Shown here one piece after another: positions 35,096 to 46,900 of a stretch of DNA of 64,000 nucleotides. The first letter of the stretch is position 1; each line of letters opens with the position of its first letter. The DNA is from Antedon mediterranea (Eukaryota > Echinodermata > Crinoidea > Comatulida > Antedonidae). Made by a program: the position numbers and the translations under genes. Below the pieces are notes generated by a model. It searched no databases, was not told where the DNA came from, and saw only the letters and a program-made list of their open reading frames with translations. The stretch spans positions 5,642,001 to 5,706,000 of the forward strand of contig NC_092672.1 in NCBI RefSeq assembly GCF_964355755.1, given 5' to 3'.

Positions 35096-36934
35096 ATGTA
35101 TGCCGTGACCCGAATCAAGAATAGTATACCAGCTGGTAGGGGGCGCCGAGTTTGCCTAGCGTCATTCTTCATCATCTTACTTCTGATGTACTGCGTTCCA
35201 TATGTTTACGAATACAGTTCCATGTGGAATTCTAGTGCAAAGAGCTGTCTGACATCAAAGATCTCTGCCATCCTAAGTGGGAGCCAAGAACATGATGCCT
35301 CCGTGCTCGACGCTCCAAAATCATCTGAACGAAAACTCTTGCCATTTATAGGAAATGGTAACATAGGGGTTTCAATAAACTACTTCAATCCAGGTGGAAT
35401 TGTTCTCAGACATAATCCACCTTGGGCCTTTGAGATTCCGTATTATCCGATTCTTAATACCGAAGTAGAAGGATTAACGTCTCAAAGCGCTACTGTGTTG
35501 CATTCAAAAAGTGGCCTCGTTCACCACTTACAGTGTTATTCAATCGGTAAAGACTGCGTATCTGTTCGGCACACCTCATTTGCACATCGTACTCGCAAAT
35601 CTGTTATTATGCAGCAGATATCAATCGAAAATCAAACACCAAAACCAGTCACTCTTCGATTGCATAGCTTGGATATAAGCCGCTGGAAAGATGCAAAAGC
35701 TTCTGTAGAATCAGTGAATGTAAATGGTGAAACTATTCATTATACACTTATATTAGGAAAATTTGCCACACACACAGTTCGCGACTTTACCACTGATCAT
35801 TATGTTCATGTAGCTATTGGAATTTCAACTATCTCGTCAAGTCTTGATGTCCAGCCTCATGACTCGCATACCATCGAAGTTTTAACTGTGGTTCAGTACA
35901 CGGAACCGATACTTAAGCATGAGGTCACTGAGGTTGATCTGTCAGATTTGGTTGATAAGGTTCGCATGGACATGTTGACTCTCAAAAAGATGAGCTTTAG
36001 TGAAACGGCTAAAGAGCATACAGATGCGTGGAAGGATATCTGGAAAGGTGAATTTGTACAAGAACAACCGTTAGTTGATAATGACGATGACATTCACTCA
36101 CAAGAATTAATCAATACAATTATTTACTACATTCTCTCGTCCGTGGAAGCTCCTTTGTATCAGGTAGAAACGTCCGATTTAGAAAGAGCTAAACTTCTAC
36201 AAACTCTTGATATGCCGGGAAGCTGTTACAACGGCCAGCCAACTCTTTTCATGGATCCTCTGTGGGAATCTGTCAACAAACAAGAGCAGTTATCAGATCT
36301 TGTATCTCATTGGCTTCACACACTCTACAAAAGTGGTTGCCAAAGTTTGCTGACAGTTGGCGCAGATGGTGTGATGCAAGCCATGCTATTGAGTTTCTTA
36401 GGAGCTCAGTTCACCAAGGAAGACCTGTCTTTTCATGCAGATCCTCACCAGATCAGAGGATCACTCTTAATTAGGAACCTAAAGTACGGTAGTAATGACA
36501 TTGATATTAAGATAAACAGAGACACAGAGACAATTGAAATAAAAGCAAACGGTTTTATCAAAGACAATTATAAACTATTTGCGTGTGAAACAGGGTGTAA
36601 AAATGACCCTATCGTTGTCGGTCACAAAAAAGAATTGCCGTTGAAATGGACCGAACCAATGACTGCGTTTCTGTATATATCGCATGAAGCGGATCACCTA
36701 GCATTTCTTCGCAAAAAAGTGATTCATTACCGTTACCTCCATCATACGATGGATGAAGCACCGTTAATAGTTGGTCATGATAAAGGAATCCATGTACCGG
36801 TCATATTCTGGGTGTTTCTTGGTATACTCATTGCAATATTTCATCTCTTTTTAATCCGGCTAATCTACAACGAATATTGCTCCAATGTTTTTCAAGAAAG
36901 ATTTAGAAAAAAGAAAACTTCTTCATCAATTTGA
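35096..36934 (+). CDS. KIAA2013: KIAA2013-like type I/II membrane glycoprotein
   Basis: A single open frame of 612 aa; the human protein is 634. Residues about 20-42 form a hydrophobic signal/anchor after a basic start (GRGRR). A large lumenal or extracellular region carries CYNGQPTLFMDPLW, GADGVMQAMLLSFLGAQF and SFHADPHQIRGS, all recognisable in the vertebrate protein. Residues about 565-590 form a C-terminal membrane segment followed by LIRLIYNEYCSN, the most conserved stretch of the family, and a short basic tail. The molecular function of the family is not established. The gene is intronless in its coding part, divergent from UPB1 and convergent with the unknown gene at 38-40 kb. Confidence 0.9.
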   Translation: MYAVTRIKNSIPAGRGRRVCLASFFIILLLMYCVPYVYEYSSMWNSSAKSCLTSKISAILSGSQEHDASVLDAPKSSERKLLPFIGNGNIGVSINYFNPGGIVLRHNPPWAFEIPYYPILNTEVEGLTSQSATVLHSKSGLVHHLQCYSIGKDCVSVRHTSFAHRTRKSVIMQQISIENQTPKPVTLRLHSLDISRWKDAKASVESVNVNGETIHYTLILGKFATHTVRDFTTDHYVHVAIGISTISSSLDVQPHDSHTIEVLTVVQYTEPILKHEVTEVDLSDLVDKVRMDMLTLKKMSFSETAKEHTDAWKDIWKGEFVQEQPLVDNDDDIHSQELINTIIYYILSSVEAPLYQVETSDLERAKLLQTLDMPGSCYNGQPTLFMDPLWESVNKQEQLSDLVSHWLHTLYKSGCQSLLTVGADGVMQAMLLSFLGAQFTKEDLSFHADPHQIRGSLLIRNLKYGSNDIDIKINRDTETIEIKANGFIKDNYKLFACETGCKNDPIVVGHKKELPLKWTEPMTAFLYISHEADHLAFLRKKVIHYRYLHHTMDEAPLIVGHDKGIHVPVIFWVFLGILIAIFHLFLIRLIYNEYCSNVFQERFRKKKTSSSI

Positions 36935-38341
36935 ACATTTTTTTAAATACTATTAATTATTATTATTGCACTTAAATTTCTTCAACATGGTGGTTTCTAA
37001 ACTACAGTGTACAGTATTAGCTTTTATTAAACTTGGGACAATTATATTTCAACTGAATGTTGCTCAAATGTTGGGTTGAGGTATAATTTAGTATTGTTAT
37101 TTTAATATAAAAAATATGGTATTTATAATATACCAATTGAATAATAATTATTATATTTGTTTTTTTTAAATTATGATACAAAATTAAAGTAGGGTACTTG
37201 ACTCAATGGTGCAAATATGAATTTATGATTTTCGAATAATAGAATATGTATGTTGTTATTATGAACAAAAGTATATAAAAGATAGGTATTTATTAATTTA
37301 GTAAATTATTTTTAATTCATTACAAAGTTGTAATCCAATTATAATACCAGTCTCATTTATCATAGCTAATTTACATTGTAAATTCTCTCCTAAAGCTCTG
37401 TCTAAACTATCAAACTTTGTGACAAAAAAATATCATATATCACCACCATATTTGGGCATATCACCACCATATTTGGGCATCACCACCATATTTGGGCATA
37501 TCACCACCATATTTGGGCATATCACCACCATATTTCGGCACAATTACACTTTTTTGTCAAACAAGTTTGATAGTGTAGACAGAGCTTTATACAACGAGAT
37601 TTTGTTTATATGATCAGAATACTTTTATATACAAAATAATGTAATTGATTTGTGTTATAGTAGCACAATGATACATTCTCACAGATTTCTTTATTTTCAT
37701 TTTTTATAAATTAATTAATTTCCAGTCTATCACTGGGTGGTGTGGAGTTTCTCTATGCCTATGAATTTATATAAAATATTGAATTGACAATTTGATATGG
37801 AAGAAAATCATTTTACAGACATTTTTAGCAATTTTTTTTTTTTTTTTTTGCTTGATTGTTATTAAACATAATATAGATTCTATTTTAATAGTTTTGTGCA
37901 ATATATTTGTTTATCTTTAAAAATTTGCCAAAGTCTGGACGCAAGTAGTAAACGTTTGTACTATAGAGGGCGATATATCATTAGGTTTTTAAAACTCGCG
38001 CATGCGTTAAAACGACGGTTTTGGGAATATACCAATGCCCAAAAGAAAAACACGAATTGGTCAGTGCATTAAGGATCTCTAGTGGTATAAGCTGTCTTGA
38101 CGTCTAGTAAACAAATATCGAAATATATTGTACATCAAGTATTTTCATTTATTAAAATGTTATGTTGTGCCCATAATTATAATAAATCAGATGATTCATT
38201 TATTGAAATGTTAAATTTCTTTGGTAACTGTGTGAATGACAAATATAGGCCTACTGCCAGTGTATATGAACAATTTTGACAGAAGTACAGAGAACGGCGT
38301 ATGTTTAGGAAAAGTTGTTTTATTACGTCTTAAATGGTTTG
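36935..38341. other. Spacer between two convergent genes
   Basis: AT-rich, holding the 3' UTRs of the KIAA2013-like gene and, from the other strand, of the unknown gene. Apart from the MITE at 37391-37588 no element or gene is seen. Confidence 0.5.
37391..37588. mobile_element. MITE, AAGCTCTGTCTACACTATC family, with expanded core
   Basis: Ends AAAGCTCTGTCTAAACTATC and GATAGTGTAGACAGAGCTTT. The core CACCATATTTGGGCATAT is tandemly repeated about five times, whereas other copies have it once or twice. Confidence 0.85.
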
Positions 38342-40180
38342 TTACATATCAGTTGAAGATGACGATCTAGTTTTTTTAGGTTGAAATAGCTGAGGACTTG
38401 ACGATGGCAGCAACTGAAAAACAAAGTGTTCAAATATTTGTGAATTCATTTAGAAACTGATCCTTTCAACCTAAAAACCGACGTGCACATAAGTTTATAG
38501 TTCGATAAACCAAGTGTATAGGATTATAACAAATGGGTTCTTTCTAAGTAATAGAAAGTTTTTTTTAGTGCACTTCTTAAAGCCTTGTCTACACATCAAA
38601 CTTTGTGGCAAATAATGCGATGTGCCTGTAATGGCTATGATGATGTCATATCACTACCATTATTTAGGCACATACATTTTTTTTGTCAAACTATATTGAT
38701 ATTGTAGACAGAGCATTAAAATTGTCCTGCTCCGAGTACCTGCATTGTGATTCGTCGATTCTCCTCATCGGTAACTAACGGTGAGCCAGGGCGGCTTCTC
38801 ACCTCTGGTGACGGGTTACCCTGATTGTACGACTGAAGTTGTGCCTTTGCCTGACTTTGTTCCTCGACGATAGCTTCTGTTGACTGAAGTCTTTGTTGTT
38901 GAATTGTCATCAGTGGATGATTACCACTTATTAGTCGTGCATTGTTCTGGATGCAAATAAGTATAGCAGTATGTAGTAGTAGTGTATAGCAATTGGTTTA
39001 TCATTTTACCATTTGTAACCATGATGAAATTAAACTATGCCTACTCTAACCTAATTTCACTCTTTCTTACTTCTATTTCATTTAAAAATCTAATTATGGT
39101 AATCAGAAAATACAATTTACTGAAACAAAAATACGTTAATTAAAAAGTTTAGTAAACAAGTTTTAAAACACAAAGCTGTGGAAGCTTTATAAAGAAATGG
39201 TTGAGATCAATTCCGAAAATTGGTATTATTTAGTTGATTCAAACTAGGTCAAGTACCTTTATAACGTTGTTATGGTCATCTTGATCAGTTTGATTACCAT
39301 GATTTCTAATAGAAGGATTGATGACATTGGTAGCACAAACCTCAGCTCGAATATTCTCATCTACGGTTGGCAAGGAACATGCAAGACGCTCTATGAAGTC
39401 TTCAGACGATTGGTGTACTGTCTGTGGAATATTTTCCCGCCTTCTAATTATCTCTTCTCCACTGTGACGTCGATGAGTGTGTTGTCTAGGCCTACAAGAC
39501 CTAATAATTTTGTCATCTATTGATATTCTAGAGCAATCACAACCAGTCTCACTATTACTACTATCTGTACTAAATATCTGCATTTCTTGAGAGTTTGGAA
39601 AATTTTCGCTAAAAAATACTTCATCAGTTTGACTATGAGAATTCTCTACGTCACGTGATGATTGACAACCAATATTTCTAGAATTCAATCTACTAATTCC
39701 AGCTACAATATCGTCTAATGATTCATGAGTGTCAAAAGAGGTCGGGCTTAAATTAACTCCTTGTCTTGCTAAGCTACCAAAGTTAAGAACTTGTTGAAAC
39801 TCTTCAATCTGGATATCTTGTTTTGCTTCTGGTGATGCTGACCAATAAACTTGGTCTTCTGTAAAGATTTTTTGATTTATCATTACAGCTTCAACCAGAG
39901 CTGAGCATCGTGTTGAGGCATCTTTTGCTATGGCTGCCACTACTTCAGCCTTTAGTACTGCATTTCTCGCCAAAGACATTGCTGCCTTTGCTTCTTCGTG
40001 AATCTGTTTAGATTTTCTAAGAACTTTATTTACTCGTTTGGCGCATTCGACGCTTTCTGAAGTAAGATCGGCCAGTAGAACATGCGATGATTTTGTCTTT
40101 CCCATTCCTACAGAATCATATTCACCATCAACGAATGCATTTGGATAAAACGACCATGGATCAAAATTCTCTCTGTCCAT
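38342..40180 (-). CDS. Unknown protein, three exons, N-terminal helical region
   Basis: Exons (minus) 40180-39257, 38946-38740, 38413-38342, all phase 0 with GT-AG introns, give 400 aa. I do not recognise the family. Residues about 45-105 are rich in Ala, Lys, Glu and Val and look like a long helix or coiled coil (VNKVLRKSKQIHEEAKAAM). The middle is Ser/Thr/Asp-rich with a basic stretch (RPRQHTHRRH). Exon 2 is Gln-rich with a second possible coiled coil. Exon 3 ends basic then Ser-rich (QPKKTRSSSSTDM). No signal peptide or membrane segment is seen, so a cytosolic or nuclear scaffold is possible. If the exon 2 donor is ignored the frame stays open for 7 more codons to an alternative stop at 38716. 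A MITE lies in intron 2. Confidence 0.7.
38580..38718. mobile_element. MITE, AAGCTCTGTCTACACTATC family, intron copy
   Basis: AAAGCCTTGTCTACACATCA and GATATTGTAGACAGAGCATT form the ends, with a core of CGATGTGCCTG and ATGATGATGTCATATCACTA. One end overlaps the alternative stop codon of the neighbouring minus-strand gene. Confidence 0.75.
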
Positions 40181-40938
40181 TTTTAATACTATTATTGCTA
40201 ACTTTTAATGTTAAGCTGTAACGCTCATTGAAAACGCTAAAGGGAACTTCATACCTTGACGATTACGCAAGCTTTTATGATTTTGTGTATCATGTGCATT
40301 GCGTTTATTTTGAACGGCTCGCGGTCTAGTTCTTTTAGAACGAGTGTGACATATCGGTACGCGCGCAGTGTTTGTGTGCGCAAGAACGGCAACAAGATGG
40401 ATACTATATTTTATAAGATGTTTTGTTTTCACTTTATAGGGTAATTAAACACTCACTGTAACTATGCCTTACGGGTAAACTACGTGAAATTACGGTCAAT
40501 TTATTATTATTTTATTTATTCAGTCCGAATACATTTAACGACCCACCTTTTACAAACGGATACATACAGACAAACGGGATGAACAATATAAACATCATTT
40601 ACGCGATTACAAATACAGTAATATTCAGTACTACTACTTTCCGCTCTAAGATTATTCAGTAACGTAGACAATCTTGCGGTACTAATGTTTGGCAAAGGAG
40701 AGTAAATTAACGAATTGTTGACTAAATTCGATCCGGTGATTTGTTATTTAAATATATACCCATTGTATAGTAGACGAACCCAGTTGCCCGAAGACGAATC
40801 TTTTGTTATTAGTTATTGACAATCTTAACAATGAAAAAAAGGTGTACTCGTTATGACTAAACATTCTACATAGTCTAGCAAATACCGAACTCAATATCCT
40901 ACTAGTATAGTCATTGGGATTTATAGAAAGGAAACAAC
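40181..40938. other. Shared upstream region of two divergent genes
   Basis: 758 bp separate the start codons of the unknown minus-strand gene and the Reeler-EGF gene. GCGCGC/CGTACGCGCGC and ATGACGTCA-like motifs are absent or weak. 5' UTR exons may lie here. No repeat is seen. Confidence 0.4.
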
Positions 40939-43900
40939 ATGTTACCGTCAATTTCATGTACATATGTCGGATATTTAATCGTGATAATTCAACTGGTTTC
41001 ATTAATTGCTGGATACAACACTGGAGCACCACAAGAGGCCTGTACAACACGGACGCCCAATCATGGAATCGGTGTCTCAGCACAGACCAGTTCCCCACCG
41101 TTTGTTCTGTCAACATCAGATTCTTCACCATATGTAAAAGGTAAACCAGCTACGTCATTTTTAACGTTACAAACTGTATATATTACATCTATTTATCGAT
41201 CATGGGTCTATTCTGTACATAAAAGGGTAAATAAACGTTCGTATATACCGTAACACAGTTCATTATAAATGGGCATGAATAATAGCTTATACTGTAAGTG
41301 TTACAAGCCATAAGAATAATTATACTATTATTGTATTATTTATAACAGTTATGAGAATACGAATGAATTATTTTTCATGCCATAACCACGTTGAAAATTA
41401 TCATAGGTCTACAATTAATAATTGTATTGGAAGTCATAATGACCAAATCAATGTTCACTTGGATCCTAGTTGTTTTAATTGAATTGATATGTCAAGCACT
41501 TGGTCCGATGAATCAACGTACAGTAGAACCCCTGTTAGGGGGACACATTCGGGACCAACAAAGTACACTGTAGTAAGTTAATAGTGTCCCTTTGGTTGTA
41601 ATGCTTTAACAATTGTTTCATACGTAATACTTAGTTTCCCATTGACTGGACGTCCTTTGAATAGGTCAAAGCATGGAGAAATAAGTTTAGAATAATAACT
41701 TTTTCTCCATGCTATACAACTGATGAAATATTAGTTATTTCTCCTAGAGAAGGTTAACGAAATATATTACACATTGCATTGATATGAACCTTATTTGAAT
41801 CAGTTTTAATGTTATGCCACTTAATGTACTGTCAGCAACAATTATCACTAAATATGGATAAATGAAAAGGAGTATCTACAGTACCAAGTAACCCATAGTT
41901 TTTATACCTTGTTGTACGAAGTATGGAGGTGTAAAAATATGTGGGCGCAATGTCATTCAAACTTCGTAATAAGTATATACAATGAGTATTATTTGCTTGT
42001 ACCTTAAAATGAAAGATATAACAGTATAATAAAATAGTTGGTTTTAAACTGTGTTATGCCTGACTTGAAAGTTTGTTCGGTTGAAGAGAACAGAACAATG
42101 TCACGACCGTATCTAGCCATTTGGAAAATCCTTTTTCTTTTGTATACTTTCATAGTGAATTTCATTTTGCATAGAATGATAAGTTGAAGTTTTTCATTGT
42201 TATTTATATTATGAGTCAAGTGCTATATACAGCATACTGTATTTCCTATTTTACTTTTTTTAAATAATTCATACATACTGGACACATATAGTGTACAAGA
42301 AGCATGGGCCTATAAATGTATAAGTCCATAGTAGGTACAAGCCTACAATAGGGTTGGTGAAATCTGTCCATAATAGGTTACTTTTCTGTCCATAATAGGT
42401 TACTTTTCTGTCCATAATAGGTTACTTTTCTGTCCATAATAGGTTACTTTTCTGACCATAATAGGTTACTTTTCTGTCCATAATAGGTTACTTTTCTGTC
42501 CATAATAGGTTACTTTCTGTTCATAATAGGGACTAGAGGGCGCTGTTGTTTGTCCATAATAGGTGACTTTCATAAATGGCTGTCCAAAATAGGTGACTTT
42601 TTGTCCACAATAGGGGATTTTATTGGCGTTAGTGCGCCATCCATTGTGTTGTCTATAATAGGTGATTTTTTTGGCGTACTCGTATGTAACCCCGCTCCAA
42701 ATAGATTCCTTAAATGTGCCATTATTTCTTACAGAACCTGTGTAAATGTTGGCCTACAATCCCCACGTTCATTTTATTACAAATATTTATTTAGAATACA
42801 CGAACGAAATACAGTACCAAACATAACAACTATGAACTGTAAATACCTGACTAACTGATTCTTCTTGAAAACGGAAAATAATATAGTACTATAAACATTA
42901 ATCTTTCGTTTGTCGGTAAATATTTTACGGGTTTATGCTTATTTCTTTGTTTTGAAAAAAAAGTAAATAGTGAATTGAATGTCCAGTGTATCCACCGTGT
43001 TGCTACGAACCACCATTCAACAAATAATAATTTAAAATCCTAATAGAGGCATGAAATATTTGTGCAACCAAAAAGTACTCCATATTCTTGCTTTAACGAT
43101 GATTAACTGCCGTCACTTCCTTCTTCCACGGACACACCATTTATTTAGGCTACTGACAAGGTTTTTTACAACAAATTTCCATGTCAACAAAGGGTCGGCA
43201 TTCAATGAACCATTCTATTCAATTCACAACCAACAAGAGAGACACAAAACATCCACTAACAGGTTGAGATAAAACAAAACAGATATTACATTAAACAACG
43301 TTTACTCTATATTGTAAATCTAAAAATGGATAAATATTACAAAATAATCACAATCAATATCATAAATATTCAAAGTATTAACTTGTGAGCTACTCTCTGA
43401 GAAATAAACTTATCTTAGTACTCTTAGTACACGTCTACTCGCCTAAAAAGTACATAACTAATTAGATTAAGTCTGCGCTTTCTTATAAATTAACATTACA
43501 TTTAGAATTAGGACACGTTTTGTTAAAAATAATAAAAATCTATTTTGGATTCTGTCTGTAAAACTTGATATCGATATATAACTTGATATATGAGATATCG
43601 AATTCACAATAACTGGACAATATTCAAGATGTGACCAAACCATTGTTTTATAAATACACACCCAAGTATATGCCCGTCACTTATAAATCTCAGTTCCTCC
43701 AAATCAACCTACTAGCTTTAGAAACATCATACTTAACATGGTAACAACAATTTAATTTACTGTATATTAAATACCAAAATCTTTATGAACAGATCCTGCA
43801 TATTTAAATTATAACGGAACAAAGTTGGCTTTTCATTAAGGATACTAGACATAAAATTGCATTTGTGTTTTTACCACAACAATATAGGTCTCCTCCCTGA

Positions 43901-46900
43901 TTCGTCATAGAATACAATGCCTACAAGTCATACATGTAGTAAAAGCTGTACAATAATAATAATAATAATAAATAACATTTATAAAGCGCAAGAGACAAAG
44001 GTTTCAAAGCGCTGTGTTTTCCAAGATCTGTGCAAGTAGTAGTAGTAGCGTGTGATTATGCTTCTCTGAAGAGATGAGTTTTGAGTTTAGTTTTAAATGT
44101 GATAACAGATTTTGAGCGTATTTCGAGAGGTAGAGTGTTCCAGAGTTTTGGGGCTGCGACAACGAAAGCACGATCACCGTAAAACCGAGTTCTGGAACGG
44201 GGTCCAGGTTTAAGAAGAAGTCTGCTGGATGAACGAAGCGTAGAGTTTGTTGACGGAGTAATGATGTCACATATGTAGGCTGGAGCACATCCGTTAATCT
44301 TTATGATTGTTTTTGTTCTTTCAGTCACCATTGACTCTTCAACATATTCAGCTATAAAAGGGTTTCTTATACAAGGAAGACAGGACAGTGTGAACGGCGG
44401 CATTGTTGGGACATGGCTTGCAACATCTAACGGTCAACTTCTACAATGTACCAACTCTTATGATTCAGTAACACATAGTAACAGTAACGATAAAAATTTA
44501 CCTTTAGAATTTTTCTGGAACCCCGACAGCACAAACACGAACACGAACAATATTATATTTGTGTAAATATTTTTTTTTTTATTGTTTTTAATTAACAATA
44601 TACTTATCTAGGATTACACAATCAGGTAAAAGAAAAACCTGTTTTACATTGTGGTCATGTCTTAAATACAAAATAAATTGGGGGGAACAAAGTTTTAGTT
44701 TTGTGAAAGAGAGTTACTAATTATCACCATGATGAGACCGGATACACCACTTGGATTGAAAGTAGGCCTATAGGACTACTATATTTCGTTTTGCTTTTCC
44801 CATGAATCAGATATTCATCGGATAAAAAACATAACCTTAAAATTCACTTTGAACGAAATAAAAGGTTTAAACACTTTCAATAATTAGTACTAACTGTTCG
44901 TTTTTCCAGAAACCAAAACATTATATAATACTTCTCAAAACTATGCCCTCAAGCCATGATTGGTTGTAATGACCATGACGAAATCATGAATATTCATACC
45001 ATGGATAAATTCTAATTGTACAATTTATCATTTATTTCATATGATTATTATTACTTTGTATTACGTTTTTTAAATTAGGCGGAGTACAATATTGCAAATA
45101 CAGTAATGTTTATACTAATATTACTATTACTTTTTTATTTAGTGCAACCATTGTAGTTAATCAAGCAACGTTTTGGGTTGACGTCACCAGTAGTACTACT
45201 ACTAGCAGTAAGTATGTTTTTATGCATCGTAAGTTATTTCAATCAATCGTAATAATATTAAAATGTGCCCGTGGTTCTTATCACAGTAAATGCAAAAACA
45301 AAATGAGAGAAACAAGAACTAATTGATTACAAAGAAATGTATTTATTCAAAATGATTATGTAACAAAAATATGAAATAAAGGCGAGTGAATTTCACAAAA
45401 GAAGAGAGAAAAAAAGAAATAAATGCTTGTTTGATTGATAGATATTATCCATTTATTAAAAAGATGCTTGCAGTCCGAATAATCCGTGTCAAAATTCTGG
45501 AAGTTGTACGCTTATTTCTACTAGTCCATTCTACAGCTGTACCTGTGCAAGTGGATATACTGGAAGCACTTGTCAGACACTCTCTCTCTCTCTTAAAACG
45601 CTAATCGTCGTTAGACATTGCGCGTCTCACTTGTGTTCGCCACTCAGTACGTTTTTGAGCAAGCATGTGTATAGGTCCGCGTGTGAAAAGTTCTGTTTCC
45701 TTTTTTATGTTTGCCATCCATGTTGTTTTTGGTCTTCCTTTTGGTCGTTTGGTCTTTCTCTGAGCCTCTCCGAGTGCGATCTTAGCTGGTGTGTTTTCAT
45801 TTAAACGGAGCAGGTGACCATACCATGTCAGTCTTCTTTTCTTTACGTTCTTACTCCACTCAATTTCTCCTGTTCTTTTGTACTTCTTCATTTTTTATTT
45901 TCTCCGGCCACCTTATACCTATTATTCTCTTTAGGAATTTTCTTTGAAAGACATCTATTTCGCTTTTAGTGATGCTGTCATTGTCCACAGTTCACAATTA
46001 TACAGAAAGATGCTTGTAATGTATACGTTGAAGACTCTCATTTTCAGGTTTATTGACACTAGTATCTGGTAAATATTCAAAAGAGTCCCGGCGATAAATA
46101 GAATCATTTAAGCGTAAATGTAGTTATATGTGTTTAGAAGGAGGAAAACCTGACATTTGGTAAATACTGTATATAATCATTACCGAACTATCATGGGGAT
46201 GAGTACGTGTAGATGTGGGTACACCAGCAGCGATATTTCTTTTCGTACATAAGTTGGGAATCCCTCATGAAACGTCACAAAATAAACATGAATATTCATT
46301 AGTCATATCCATAAGGTGTGACGTAAGAATTGAACTAACTACAATTGGCTAATGCACACGCTTTCTGTCGAGCCGTCTGTGTAGTCGAATGGATTCCCAT
46401 GAGCAACTTCTTACTCTTACTTTATAGTGAGATAGAGATTATTTAGCGGGTTAGGGTTAGTTATATTTAGGAAGTAGTTCGGCTATCTTTCACATAAGTG
46501 CCTTTTCCGTTGTGTTTTGAAAATAGATGGAATCATGATTACAAGATATTAAAATGTTTCTCTCCCGCAGGTCCATGTTCTCCTAATCCATGCCAAAATG
46601 CGGCCAATTGTCTGATATCGCAAGACACCAACGCATATTTTTGTCAATGTCTAAATGGATTCTCAGGAACAAATTGTGAAATAGGTAGGTATTTGCAACA
46701 CAATAAATATCACATATGGTAACAAGTTTGTAAAACTTAAATACTAGACAGTGCAGATACATTGAACATAAAAATATTGAAATATAAATAATAATATAAT
46801 AATAATAAATATAATAGAATGGAAATTACATTGCTCACTTAGCACAAAGAAAAGGCCTATAGAAAAGAATATCATAGATCATATTATACAGTTTGACTAC

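Noticed and set aside
37419-37613. Open frame with repeated FGHITTI-type residues
   Set aside because: It is a translation of the expanded MITE core.
46446-46462. Telomere-like GGGTTAGGGTTAG
   Set aside because: Only two units; too short to be an interstitial telomere array.
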